From: Absidia repens
Lineage: Eukaryota > Mucoromycota > Mucoromycetes > Mucorales > Cunninghamellaceae
Direction of reading: 5' to 3'
NCBI GenBank assembly: GCA_002105175.1
Contig: MCGE01000003.1
Location: 62,001-126,000, forward strand
Length of the DNA stretch: 64,000 bases
The translations under genes and the position numbers were made by a program. Of this stretch, positions 24,001 through 37,058 are shown one piece after another (positions within the stretch are counted from its first letter, which is position 1; each line of letters opens with the position of its first letter). The notes below the pieces were generated by a model. The model was not told the DNA's origin. It saw only the letters and a list, made by a program, of their open reading frames with translations, and did no database searches.

Positions 24001-27000
24001 AATCCAATCATGCGGTGTCTTTGGCTGATCTTCCGGGTACTATACGCAGCTGTATATTCCGTTATATGGGTCGGTTTCGTACGCGGTTGCGGGTGCTCTT
24101 TGGTTATCTCATTGTTCTTGGTTTGGCTGAAAAGGATGGTGAAATGGACATGGACTCCACTTCTGATCGTAGCCTTCCTGCCTTGGCCTCGATATACAAA
24201 ATGATGACAAAAGCTGGAATCCGAAATTACCGACTTCCTGGCCATCCCATTATACAGGAACACTCTCTACTTGACCGATCCGGCGCCTTGATGTATTGGA
24301 ATAATCTTGCATACCTTTGCACCAAAACCAACTTCGAAAGCGGCGAATCGGCAACACCGTTAACGACTGAACTTGCAAATGATACAAAATGGATCAGATC
24401 ACTATATTCCCCAAACAACTGGAAATCAAGCAAAACATTCTCCAAAGAACAGAAGTCGATTTTGGATGAGCATGTAGATTGCAACAACCAGTCAACTCCT
24501 CTGAATCGTACGGCTTGGTGTCATGCTATTGCGTCAGATTTGAAGGTACCAGTGAAAGCAGTCCGTGGTTACTACCGTAAAATTGAAATGACAATGCGTC
24601 GAAATTCGGCTTGGACACAACTGAAAACCTGCCCATCATTTGAAACTTCACGTGAAATCAAGGCGATTACCAGCGAAACTGCCCTAAGATTCAAAGACAA
24701 TCAGAAATTGATGAAGTTGCAAGAAGATCCAACACATAGTAGGCGTTTCCGTTGCAGTGACCATACATCATGGTACAAATATAGTAAGTAAAAAAATAAA
24801 AGAATGGATAGCTATGTACAAGAAAGAGTAAATGATTTTATTTGATTTTTAGATACACCACCTTCTCAATCGGCACAGCTCCAGCCCAACCAAAATACTT
24901 GGACCCCAGCAGACGACGATATCTTGAAACTTTGTTACGTGATATTGAACCATCGAAAAGAATGCGGAATTCGTTTTATTTGGAAACCAATGGACGGAAT
25001 ACTTGGCAAGTTTTCTAGGCGACAAGGCATAAGGCGATTATCCACCATCCGTGAAATACCCAAACATTCGGAGGACCTTCAAAATATTAGGATTAGATGG
25101 CATCGATACTACTATCAAGGTGTGACGAAAGGATCTCTTGTTAGCTGGGAAAAAACAAATGGCTACGACTGTGATATTACACCGTATATAACCTATTACA
25201 TTGACCAATACCAACTGGAATGTCTGTATGTCAAAAAAAAAAAAAAAAAAAAAAGAAGGAGGGAGATGGGAGGTAGAGTAATTGATACAAAATTGACCTT
25301 TTTTTATTTTTGCCATGATTACTCCTAGAAATGCTCCCCTGGTTAGTATCTACACACGACTACCATCAAATGCACAAGTTCTTCAACAGTACTACAACTT
25401 GAAATATTTAAATGCTCTCAACAAACACAGCTGTGTATTTTTCGAGGACAATTATCACCAAAGGTTATCGTCAACAACAATTCGCCAATTCATGAATTCT
25501 CACCCTTTTACTCAGCGAATACACATGAACGAATCTTATGACCACCGGTCAACACAACATCTGGCAGGATTCAAATCTGACAAGCGGGTCATTGTATTAT
25601 TGCAGGAATTCTTCAAGGTAAAACAAGGGAACAACATTTGTTAGTGGGTCAATTATTCACCAAATCTTCTATTATTTATCTGATGCAGATGATTCTCATG
25701 ACACCTGATGAATTATACAATCCATTTTATGCTCATGCCATATTGTCCAACTACCCCCAAACTCTTTTGGATATGGCCCTTGAACAATCTCGGAAAGACG
25801 GGATCCTAGTCAGAACAAATGCTGGACATAAAACTGATCGCAGAATACCGAAAACATCGTTGATTATGTCCGAAACGTAAGTGATTTGATTAACAAATCT
25901 ATCAATGCTTTTGGTTTCTTTTTATTGACAGCATTTATGATAGGTTTAAAAGGCGTATTAATACGCAATTACCTGCCAATATATGGTCATGTGCCCTGGA
26001 ATACGAAAAGCATCTCATGTCAATGACAAAAACTTTGTTGGTTGCTAGGGAGCTTGATGGTGGTAAGATGGTCTGCATACTCGATCTTCTTTCTCAGGGA
26101 AAGGTAAGTAATATGAAACATTATGCTATTTAATATCAATGCTAACGTTTTTGTGTCATAGCTATCAATCAGTATTCCCGATTTGAATGAAATCGTTGAC
26201 CGATTTGGATCACCCCGCTATACAACAAGAAATATAGGTAAATTTTTGCTCCCCACTCCCCCTCTTCTTATAAAAAGTAGCCTATTATTAAATTAAATTT
26301 TGTATGGAATAGACGAAACGACTCTGGAATACTCCTTAATACTTGAAATGACCGATCACCATTACAAGCACTCGTCTAGAAAATTAAACAAACAACAAGA
26401 AATCCAACTACTACCTGGAGATCTATTGGAATCTCGCCTACAAAAATTTTGCAAGAACTCATGGGACAAGAAAATATCGGCATTGGTGCAGCAAATGGTA
26501 GACTACCTTCATTCTCAATTCAGCTTGGGTGCAACATTATTCGAACTAAAGCAGTATATACTGAGCGAACAAGGATTGGATACCCTACCTGACAATCTGT
26601 TTTTGACAGGTGTGGACATTATCACTAATCAAACAAAACCTCCTATGGCTACTTTTGTTGGACACGGTGACCCTCGCCTTGTTCTAACTAGTGAATTGCA
26701 ACCTTGGACAATCGCACCACAATGCAAACCTGATCTCTGTGTAGGAAATGCACTTGAACAGACGCAGATACTAGTAACAGCAAATATACCCCACCAACGC
26801 ACAACTCAACAATACGACCCACACCAGTATCATCCGGCAAACATGCTAAAGTGTACGATCCATCACGAACGACAGTGCCAACCAAACGGACAGCAATAAG
26901 TCGACAAGCAAAACGAAGGAAACTGGATTATAGTGTGATATTGACAGGCGAAGGAAAAGAAATCACTCCACAGCAACAGGGAAAAATTATTATTCCTCGG

Positions 27001-27357
27001 TTATGGAATGATATTCATGGAAATAGGACTGATTCTATTTGGATAAATTGCATGCAACTTGTAGTGGAAGCCATTATGAAACGACCTGGTATTACATTTG
27101 GACATTTACGTCGCATCATGAAGAACACGTTATCGGCGGTGGAAATTAAAGAACTGCTTAATACACTGCTCGATTGTGGCGCTTTACGACAGCTATGTGT
27201 ATCAGTTTCAATATCACCTTCATCATTGGAAACCAACTGCAGATTGTTTACTTCACAAACCACTCCACGTACTATCTCCCCTTCCAGTATCGATCCTTCT
27301 ATGCAAACAAGCTTTTGGTTACAACCTGGGTATTACAACCATCTTCCCTTAGAATAG
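21049..27357 (+). CDS. TFC3: TFIIIC largest subunit, B-block binding (Tfc3/GTF3C1)
   Basis: Transcription factor IIIC subunit that recognises the B-block promoter of tRNA genes for RNA polymerase III. About 13 exons give roughly 1,750 aa. The N-terminus MLTNVLLRLKEEVAMDGDEG opens at ATG 21049. The B-block winged-helix signature lies at about 21720-21950: REAGITQAELSKVWNTDPRI, then SGHFVKKLEEKGAIYR. A 2-kb exon (about 22743-24785) carries further winged-helix segments. The C-terminal end has PRLWNDIHGNRTDSIW, MKRPGITFGHLRRIM and a terminal FWLQPGYYNHLPLE, typical of this subunit. Between about 26690 and 26855 the frame shifts from one open frame to another: a 113-nt intron 26739-26851 (GTGTAG...TAAAG) joins them in phase and keeps the PWTI motif, and a 71-nt intron 26691-26761 also fits. 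An A21 tract lies in an intron near 25232. Confidence 0.9.
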
Positions 27358-27475
27358 CTTGACCAACCACTCTTTATTTTTTTATTATTATGTAGTTTAG
27401 TCATTTTTATTTTTTTATATTCAATTACATAGTCATCAGTATACATAGTCAATAAATATTGGTCAGTCAATGAAA

Positions 27476-28370
27476 TTTCAATTGCCGACCACGTGGGTTT
27501 TTATTTTCTCCACTTCTTTTTTTCATTATTTTTTTCATTTCTTTTTTCTTCATCATTGTGACTCCTTTGAAGTCATGGTACCTTAGATTAGTGTCAGGAC
27601 TAGTTTAGAAGGGTTTTCTGATCAGAGACTACAAGACGCGTGGGGAAACCCTTTTTGTTTTGGATCTAGGATCTCAAACCACCATTAGCTGACACCTTGG
27701 AGTCTCCATTAGCTTCAGTTTAGTTTTAATTTGTCCAGAGCTTGAATCTATATATAATAAAATACATCTTTTTCTCCATATTTCAATGAAAAATGTCCCA
27801 TTAATCTCTTCGCATGCCGTGTGTAATAGATTCCTTTTTACTATCATCCTTTTAGATTGTGTTGACAGTTGTTATGTTTCAATAAAGGAAATCTTTCTCA
27901 TGTCTTGTGTGCTGTGTAAAAATCACTTTTACAAACCCTCTCTTAGCTTAGTGTTGACCGTTCTGCAAATCCTACAATAGTCTCCCTCACGCCACCTCCA
28001 ATAAATCCTTTGTAGTGTGTTTATGATATGTGCTGCTGGCATATATTGTATCTAGAGAGGATTTTTCTTGTTTTTACTATATTTCAACACTATTTAGAGC
28101 TCTCCCAATGGCGGTATTAGGAAAATGGGATGGGTAGTCTCTATTTTTATACTTTTAGCGGGGAGTATGACTTGCTTGGCACTAATAAAAACAGTTGGTT
28201 TTGAACGAGCTTGGTGTCTATAGACAAAATGTTTGCGCTTTCATTATCTTGCAGTAAAAATCGTTAGTGGAAATACAGTAAACATAGACTTTAGTGGATG
28301 GAACTTTAGGCAAGCTCTAGCATGCCGTCGGTTGGCCTATGTTAACTTTTTTCATTTTATTATTGTTTAT
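27476..28370 (+). repeat. copy C of the dispersed non-coding repeat family
   Basis: Begins TTTCAATTGCCGACCACGTG at 27476, only 119 bp after the TFIIIC stop. The blocks follow in family order: pyrimidine tract, TTAGATTAGTGTCAGGACTAG, TTTAGAAGGGTTTT, ACTACAAGACGCGTGGGG, AAACCC, TTTTGGATCTAGGATCT, AATAAAATACATCTTT, TTCAATGAAAAATGTCCC, GTGTTGACAGTTG and ACCTCCAATAAATCC. The right end is not clear, and no inverted arm was recognised. No open frame of interest. Confidence 0.65.
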
Positions 28371-28771
28371 TTTTTTTAACAAAGAAATAAAAATAACTAT
28401 AATAGTTGAGCGGAAGAAGTTCAATATGTATTCAGTACAATTCACATTCACATTTTCCTCTATAAATATATACATCCATGTATATTAAACCCACCCCCAG
28501 GCATCATAAACATACAGCCAACATATTTCATTCATACAAGTCCTTGTAAAAAGAGGATCATAAAATAGGTAGGCAGCATACTTTTTTATTGATAAAGAAT
28601 AAATAATAATAAAAGAAAAAAATGTACAACAAGAGAATAGTAAATAAAGTCTATACTATGAGAAAAGATAATCACGAACTGATAGCATATCAGAAAAAAG
28701 GAGAGGGGAAGGGATTGTGAGAGCGAGTAAAATTGTATAAAAAAAAAATAACTATCTATTTAATAATGATA

Positions 28772-30598
28772 TCATGCACCGAGACCATATTTTTCAGCAA
28801 CCTTGGCCACATCCGCTACACCTTCTAAATGACCTTGAAGGACGAATGTAGGTTTGCCACTACCACCACTGGAAACGCTAACAGCACCGCGCACCACACG
28901 ACTTGCCACACGGCGTAATTCATCCAAATCCACACGATCAATGCTTTCCAACATCGTATCAATACCAGTCTTCTTCCCGCGCACTTGTACCTGTCGTCCT
29001 AAGTCTTCCAGTTGAACCATGCGGCTTTCCAGGTTCATCAATAGAGAGCTTTTGAGTTGATTTTTGGCACGGTTGAGTTCCACTTCAGAGACAGAGGCAT
29101 GACCAGCATCACTTCGAGCTACCAAGTCTAATTCCCTGCAGATGACTTCGACCATAGCATTGGCATAGTGAGGAGGACAAGAACCAGCGATACCAAAGAG
29201 ACCTGAGTCAGTGTAGCAATGGTTGAAAGATTGACATGATTCCACCCAGTAATATTGGTTCAGGACGTTGGTAAAGAGACGCGAGTACATGCCCTTACCA
29301 GGGCCACCAGCAGAGAAAGACCCGCCACCACCGAGTAAAATTTGGAGGGTTGCCAACGCATAGATATCTTCGTCATCGATTGAGAGTCCTTCAAACGCCA
29401 CATAGACTTGAGTCAAAGGAGATTCGGGCCCCGTTTCTAAAAGCTGAGTACCTCCGGTATACCGCGCAGGTTCAGTGGCCAAGTTATAAGGTGATGTTGC
29501 CGTCTCCGTCTTGCCACCACCAAACAGGGACGAGACCAAAGATGATTTGTTGGAGGGAGAAGATGCTGCGGCTGCCCGTTGTCGTTTCAAGGCTTCGGCA
29601 TGTGTGGTCACCGAGTCAAGCATATCGTCTTTGGAAGAAACGGGGAGATCACCAAAGTATTTCAAAGCCAAATCTACTACCTGGTCGTGTTGTGCGCCAC
29701 AAGCAGCAACCACCATGCGCTCCGGTCTGTACCAAGTATTCATATAAGATTTGATCAAATCGGGGGTCATAGCAGCCAAGTTATCAGGAGGACAGAGAAG
29801 AGGGTTTCCAAGAGTGTTGCCTTGATATGCCACCGTATGCAAGATTTCGGGGAGAATCATTTCAGGTTTTGACCAGATTTCTTCGATTTCATACAATGCT
29901 GTCATGCGTTGTTCTTCCACTTCAAGAGGATCAATTTTGGGATGACAGATAGTATCAGAGAGTAAGGAGAGAACCCGGGCTAAATCTTGGGAAAAGATGG
30001 CTGATTGGTACATGATGGAGTCCCGAGAAGAAGAGCACATGATGTTGCCACCTAGAGATTCCAGTTCACCTACTACCTGATCAGCTGTGCGATGAGTCGT
30101 ACTCTATACAATGAAGTAAGATATTGTTAGTAAACCACAATGGATTACTTTTTTCACTCATACCACGCAATTACCTTAAAGGCCAACCGATCCAAGATAT
30201 GACTAACACCACGAGTGGCAGCAGTTTCGTATCTACTACCAGCATCCACATAAACACCTACAGCACTGAAATGACCAGGTGTATTTTCAGAAGCAACACG
30301 GATACCATTGGGTAAAGTAGTAATTTTACAGAGACCAGTAGATGATTTGGAGTATTCTTGAGTTTTGGTGGAAAGTGATTCCAAGTTCTAAACAAAAATA
30401 AAAATAAGAAAAGTAGTTTGATTGAATTAGTCAACAGATCTTTTTCCAGCTGCTTCAAAATAGTGAACTAACCTTAGTTTTGTGACTGAGCGTAGCCTCT
30501 GTTCGTTTCAGCAAGGAAGCAATGGTATTTTGTCTAGACAACGAAGGAAATATACCCCGTCCTTGTCGTGTAGCTGATTGTAAAATACGAGCAGACAT
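28772..30598 (-). CDS. MAS2: mitochondrial-processing peptidase alpha subunit
   Basis: The non-catalytic, substrate-binding subunit of the matrix protease that removes import presequences (M16 family). The product is about 555 aa. The N-terminus [17 protein letters not shown] is Arg/Ser/Ala-rich with no acidic residues, a matrix targeting sequence. Conserved blocks: [66 protein letters not shown], and the Gly-rich substrate loop [19 protein letters not shown] that defines alpha-MPP. The inverted zinc motif HxxEH of the beta subunit is absent, as expected. Exon 3 (about 30104-28772) holds most of the protein. The exon 1-2 junction is uncertain: the best consensus donor (GTTAGT at about 30473) is one base out of phase with exon 2, so a weaker in-phase donor nearby must be used. 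Confidence 0.93.
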
Positions 30599-31571
30599 GT
30601 TAAAGGGTGGAAGAGAAATTTGAGCGAAAGAGGGAGATTGCCGGATGGCAAGTGTTTTTTTCGTTTTTTGAATCCCCGATCCGACCCTGAGATTGCTCTG
30701 GGGCAGTTTCTGACAGGATGGGATAAAAAAATATCCACTTTAATCCAAATGGCATAAACTGTAGACGAGCAATATCACAATTACGTCAATAAGACATCTT
30801 TGTTATGTATGATCCACGAACTATAACAAAATATATGGATAAAGGATTTTTTTACAACGGCAAAAATGGTTCTTTTTTTTTCAAGCTTCCATTCGCGTTT
30901 TACGCTTGAAAAAATATTCCTAGTTCAACATTTACGCCTGAAAATCACGCAATGTTTCTCTACTAGTAAGTAATACGCTGGTTTTGATGACCCATCATGA
31001 TCTCTCTATTTTTTTTTTTTTTTTTTTTGTCTTAAGCCCAATATCGTATTATTATTTTTTTTGGATACCATTACCGACTTGGTAACTGCCTCGGCTGATT
31101 CGGATCATGAGAAGGTCGTTGTATATTTTATTCATATAAAAATGATAACAACACAATCACGTAATCTAATGAAGATACATCATTATTACATGCGAGTTAA
31201 TTAGTTGAAAAGCAATTGGAACAATACCATTTCAATCACCGAATCTATAGCAAAACAGCATGATATCAAACTGGAGACAAATTTCACAAGCATGACAAAA
31301 CCCCTAACCATTTAGTATAACATAATTGACACCAGAAATCATAAATGAGATATATTTTTTGTTTGTTTGTTTTTTATTTCAAATTGTTATTTCAAGATAG
31401 GGGGAATTCAGATTGGAAGTATGATGTATGTAAGGAGGGGGTGGGATGAAAAGAAAAGCTGGCAGAGAAAAATAAAATAAAATGGAAAAAAGGATGAAGG
31501 TAATGGAAAACTATACAGACTAAATACAATAAAAGAAGGGAGAAAAGAAACAATAATAAACTAGAATGCGT
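30599..31571. promoter_or_regulatory. alpha-MPP upstream region with a repeated TTTACGCYTGAAA motif
   Basis: Spacer between alpha-MPP (minus, start 30598) and the 3' end of the homeobox gene. TTTTACGCTTGAAA (about 30897-30910) and TTTACGCCTGAAA (30931-30943) are near-identical and about 33 bp apart, three helical turns, so they are a plausible factor-binding pair for alpha-MPP. A T run lies at 31009-31028. No gene is seen. Confidence 0.35.
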
Positions 31572-32885
31572 TCAATACCAATGGCCTGTACCATCTTGAT
31601 AAGGTGTTGATAAAAGACCAGAGTAAAAAGGAGCTTCAAGCATCATATATTTGTCCAAAACAGTCAAGTGATTTGAATACATAGAAGTGCTTGAATCATG
31701 GAGCATGGAAGTAGGTTCAGGGGTAGCAGAGGGAGACAATGTGAAATCACGGCACAGATCATCCAACAAAGGGGAAGGGACCATCGCAAATTTGGCAGCC
31801 AATTCAGGGACAGCGATGAGCATATTCATAACAGCTCGTTGCAATAGGTCGTGATGGCCTTGAATTTCATGGATAAATAGCTGGCTTGCTTGCTGTTGTT
31901 CAGAAAAGTCACCACAACGCACCCATTGATGATTGTCAAGACACATGGTAAATATCAATTGTTGAGGATCAAGTTGAATTTCCAGTTGAGCAAGGGAAGC
32001 AGTTACGTCTTCTTTGGAAGATCCGAAACATAGCTGACGAATAGCTTCACACGGAACATGGATGCGGAATTGTTGGTTTTCGGCTTGAATTTGCCAGATC
32101 AACTGGTCTTTGGTGCAATAGCATAACAAACCCCACACAGTTGAATCACTTGGAGTCATATTAGCAAATCGTGTCCATGTACCAATACGAAGCAAATGGA
32201 CCGGAAGTGGCATAGTATTCGATTGATCTACAGTCAATGTCCGAGGTGATTCTGAAAATGCTGGAAAGAAAAAAAGGATTGAGCCTATTAATATATGTCA
32301 TACCATTGACCAAGAAAAAAAACGTTTACCTTGTGGTTGCTGTGATTGACCGCTTCCTTCAGATCCAGCCCTAGGAGCCAATGTCACTTGAGTAGGTTTT
32401 GGTTTTTCAGGTTTGGAATCAGATCGAGGTCGGCGTTGAGAAGAAGAAAATGAAGATGGTCTTGTGGATACCGGAGTTTGGCCGGCATTTCCAATAGTAG
32501 CAGCGTTCATTTCTTCAAACAACTGAGGAGTCATCATGGATCGGAAGGTTGGCTGATATCGAGGAACTTGATTTGAAGAGGGGAGAGAAGCACAATTTCC
32601 ACCAAGAGCGCTACTTGATTTACTACCACTTCCACCAGTGGGTCCACTCACCTTTCTAGCTTTCGCACGTCTGTTTTGAAACCATATTTGTACCGTACGT
32701 TCTGTCATTCCAAGAGATAAAGAGAGTCCATGACGAATAGCAGCATCAGGTAAAGGGTTGATAGCAAAAGAAGCCTGAAGAGAAGCTATCTGCGAGTGTG
32801 TCAGATGAGTTCGTTTTCTGCTGGGAGTCGAATCTTTACTGTTGATGTTGTTTTTAAGGATTGGTGCAGACGGTTTGATGATCAT
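31572..32885 (-). CDS. homeodomain transcription factor
   Basis: Exons 32885-32330 and 32260-31572 encode 414 aa. A homeodomain lies at about residues 22-80: SRKRTHLTHSQIASLQASF, NPLPDAAIRHGLSLSLGM, and the recognition helix VQIWFQNRRAKARK with the invariant Trp, Phe, Asn and Arg. A low-complexity Ser/Pro/Arg linker follows, then a second conserved-looking region of about 130 residues starting LLRIGTWTRFANM, with WQIQAENQQFRIHVP and IQLDPQQLIFTM. This arrangement, a homeodomain followed by a folded C-terminal domain, resembles fungal Phx1/Pho2-type regulators. Target genes cannot be inferred. Confidence 0.85.
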
Positions 32886-33758
32886 GATAAGAAAAAGAGT
32901 GTTTTGGGAGAAGAGATTGCGTGGTGGTCAATGAATGGGTTGGGAATATAGAAAGATGAAGAGCAAGATTTTTTTTTGGAAAGCGTGAACCAGCACGGTG
33001 AAAAAAAAAAAAAAAAAAAAAAAGAGAGAGAGAAGAAGAGGTTTTATAGCTATAAAGAAGAAAGAAAAAAAAAGGGGGGAAAAAAGGGGACTTGCGGTGT
33101 TCAAACATCAGAAGAGCCAGACTGGGGCATGTTTTTTTGATGGGAACCTTTATCAGTTGTTACACGAACTAGGACTGCCAAGCCTGATCAAATCATCTAT
33201 CATTCATGCTTTTTAACATCATAATGTCCCACCTGATCTTCTTTATCAACGTTAGTGCTTCTGCGAAGAAAAAGAAGTGCGCTATTTTTAGGGTATAGAA
33301 TCCACTGATCTTTAAAAACGATCGCCAAAAAATATTCTATTGTATTGTACAGTTGTACTGCGGGTTCTTTTTAGAGGTGTCTAAAAATATTACGTCAAAT
33401 CTCACAGTAAATCAATTTTTTGTCTTTGATATATTGTCTTCTGTTTCCAGGAGTAAAAATTTTCTAACTCTTTCGACGATTAAAGGTACAAAAACTGTAT
33501 ACCAAACAACCACCATTGTTAATTGATTCGAGACTTTGCTAATGGTAAGCCTTTTTGGTAACTGCCTAAAAATGGGAGAGGTCTGGAGCTCGAGGTTGCA
33601 ACTCCGCTGGTTCCAAAGGAATAAACACCCCATTGACAACCTCTCTATTTTTCGTTTCTCTTTCCGCTATTTTTTTTTTTTTTTTTGACGTTTTGCACAC
33701 ATATACCTCCATTTATTTGAAATAAAATCAAAATTTCATTAAAACTTTTTGGGATGAA
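32886..33758. promoter_or_regulatory. divergent promoter region
   Basis: Shared upstream region of the homeobox gene (minus) and the MscS channel gene (plus). It holds a purine tract with A23 and GAGAGA at 32999-33040 next to the homeobox 5' UTR, and a T run at 33669-33687 shortly before the channel start. No coding feature is supported. Confidence 0.45.
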
Positions 33759-36700
33759 ATGGGGAAACATACAAAGTCTGTTAGAATTGCTGGTGAAGAT
33801 CACAAGCGTCTGATTGATGGTAAGTTCCCTTGAAAAAAGACCCTTTTTTTGTGACACTATTATTAATCATTCAGTTGGTTTGTATTTTTCATAGAAGCTG
33901 CACCAATGCCACAAACGAACGAAAAAGATCCGTTTTATACCATTGAAATGAAGGAACATGATACGAACACCAATGACGAGCAAAAAGATCAAGACCACCC
34001 ACTACGTTTCCCGCCCACAACATTGAAAGATGACTCCCACTGGATATACAATGATGAAAACATGTACCGTGAACATGATGCTGCCCTGATGGGCAATCAT
34101 TACAACGTTGGTGATGACGACGAAGATGATACCTACAACAATATCAGAACTACCCCATTGGGTACGGCTTACAACAAAGGAGTTACTGATGCCAATAATG
34201 GAGAAGTATCAGAGGAACACCGACAAAGACAACACGCGGATGACGATGATGATGACGACGAGGAATTCGATTGGAATGATGATCCTGATGCGCCAGCGAA
34301 ACCAAAACGTAGAAGGACTACCAGGGAACGTATTCAAGCTGCGATGAAGAAGCCCTGCTGTTGGCACTTTCTATCACCCTTCATGAAACGACTGATTATT
34401 GCTGCCATTGGCTCACTTATTTTTATTGCTATTGCTGTGGTCATATATCTACTCTTACCTAAACCTACGGTGGCCGAAGAAAATGACCCGAATTTTTCCA
34501 ACATTCGCAGTAATGTGCAGATCTGGATGTATTGGGCAGCTTTTATGTGGCATATTGGCTGGATTACTACAATGTTTGTTGAAATTGTTCCCTCTTTTGT
34601 ATCTCTTTGGGCCAAAATATTTGTGGGGCGACGATCTGAAAAAGTCAAGTCAAGCATGGAGGTAAGCCAATTATTATTTTTATCGTTCATAGAGCATTTA
34701 TTTATTAACCTAATACTTCCCTCGTCTATTAGTACTATATGTCCATGAAAAGATATATCACTATCCTTCTACTGGGTGCATGGTCCTTCGCCAGTTGGGC
34801 ATTCCTCGTCAATGTTCCGTTTTCAGTAAGTACAAGATATCTTTTTTTCGGTGGTTACCTACGATTGGTGTATCCCAGGATGTCAAATTGTAAATCCGAT
34901 CATCTAACTGTTTTTTTTTTTTTTGTTAGTCAGTACAGAAGCAAGGGTATGCATCTGTTATATGGAAGATATTTATCTGTATATTCGTCACCACTTGCTT
35001 GCTCTTCTTTCAAAAATTGATTATTCAAATCATTGGTAAGCAGCTTTTTATGTGGCGAGGGCAGGGACGGGGTCGCGGGAATGAATTAAATTAGCTAATT
35101 TTTTTTATGAAATACATTAAATATTATAAATTTACTAGCCACACGATTCCATCGGTCTGCTTATTCTGAACGTATTGCTCAAAACAAACATTCCCTCAAA
35201 GGTAAATCTGATGACAATAAAACAGTAAAAATGATAATGCAGACCGACTAACATGTATTGATATTTAATACGTGTATAGTGTTGGATTCCCTTAGCAAAT
35301 CAGAAGGTCGACGATCAAGAATGGAAAGCAACAACAATTTGCGCCAAAGGCATACCTCCAATGATTCAACTCAAGATATTAGCACAACCAGACCCTCTAT
35401 CAACGTCCTCCCGAATGATGCAAGCGAACCCATGTCATATACTAGCAGCTACTCAAGTCAACCTCATGGTGGACATCATTCCCGAGGAAACGCTGAACGT
35501 TTCAACAATCTGCATAAACGGGTTCAGGGGATGATTTTGACGGATAAACCTCAAGCACTGAGTAGAATGGAAACTCGGAAAGTGGATATCAACTCTGACG
35601 ATTTTGCCAAAAAGGTCGCCAAGAAGCTCTTTTACTCATTGGCATATCCCTATGGTATGGCTTCTCATCTTCCTCCTATGACTACAATGGCCGGAGACTC
35701 AGCTGATACCAATTTTGTCGGCGGCAGTGGGATCAAAACGTTGGAAAAGCATCACTTTCGCCCATACTTCAAAACGGAGGAACAAAGCAAGGCAGCCTTT
35801 GATGTGTTTGATCGTGACGGCAATGGCGATGTTACACGACGTGAATTCAGGGACACTGTGGTGCAAATTTACCGGGAACGCAAACTTTTGGCTCAATGTA
35901 TCCGCGATACCAGTCAGGCTTTGGGCAAGATCGATATTATTCTATTTATTTTGGTTATGGTGATCAATATTTTTATCTGCATTACGGCAGTCTTCAGGGT
36001 GAATCTTTATCAAGCACTGGTACCGATGGGCACGTTTATCATGGGCCTCTCCTTCATGTTTTCCAATACGGTGAAAGTGGCGTTTGAATCTATCATGTTC
36101 TTGTTTGTGACGCATCCTTATGACGCTGGGGATAATGTACTGATTGACGACACCACTCTGACCGTACACAACATGGGTATTACTGGTACTGTATTCATTC
36201 GCGGGGATGGGCAGAAGGTGTATGCGCCCACTACGGTGTTGATGACCAAACTGATTACCAATGTGCGACGATCTGGTAGCATGGGCGAATCCATTGCCCT
36301 GAATGTGGACTTCCGTACTTCTACTGATCTGATTTTTACATTGCGTGAACGTCTGGCGGCTTGGGTGAATGATCAACCGCGCGAATATGCAGCTGGGTTT
36401 GACGTGCGACTGCAAGAAATTGTGGATGTCAATAAACTTGTGCTGACCATCTGGCTTCCACACAAAGATAATTGGCAAGATGTCGGCAAACGGCTTCAGC
36501 GTCGCAACCGGTTTATGTTTATGCTCAAGGACACCCTCGATGATTTGAAAATACACTACGAACTCCCTGCCCAGCGTTTTACATCCAATTCTGAATTTTT
36601 TGACAGGGCAAACAAACTTGCTTCGGAAACGGTACAATCCTTTGCATCCACTAGGCCTGGGTCCCCTATTGATTCGTCTTCATCCTCAGCCACTCGTCCT

Positions 36701-36760
36701 CATAATGTGCGTATGTATGGCTACACTCAATCTACTTCTGCTGATGCTGACGGTGGATAA
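33759..36760 (+). CDS. EF-hand MscS-family mechanosensitive channel
   Basis: A membrane-tension-gated channel of the fungal Msy1/Msy2 type, which in fission yeast sits in ER membranes and controls Ca2+ under hypo-osmotic shock. Exons start at 33759 (MGKHTKSVRIAGEDHKRLID), then 33895 to about 34661, about 34732-34825, about 34931-35036, about 35139-35201 and about 35279-36760, giving about 850 aa. The N-terminus is hydrophilic and very acidic with a run of Asp at about residues 132-141. Four or five helices follow (RLIIAAIGSLIFIAIAVVIY, MYWAAFMWHIGWITTMF, YITILLLGAWSFASWAFLV, WKIFICIFVTTCLLFF). An EF hand lies at FDVFDRDGNGDVTRREF. Two further helices (IILFILVMVINIFICITAVF, MGTFIMGLSFMFSNTVKVAF) lead into the MscS beta domain FVTHPYDAGDNVLIDD. 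The C-terminus is Ser/Pro-rich. Confidence 0.93.
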
Positions 36761-37058
36761 TTGCTCTTTTCCCTCTCATTTATATATATTTATGATAGTA
36801 TGTACAAATTATTTTGTTTCATTTGCTTTATTCCATATTTTTTAGTTTACTTTTTATTTTTTGTTGATAGCCCCTATTCCTCTTACCTTCTTATTTTTAT
36901 ATATACTGTACTTCCCACATTCCCAAAAATCAATCTCTCAATATGATATCAATAAAAAAAAAACTCATTTTATTTTGACTTTTCGGCATTGCTGTTTGAT
37001 CGGATTACCGTTTTTGATATGCTTTTTTTTTTTTCTGGATCACAAAGGCGATGAAATA

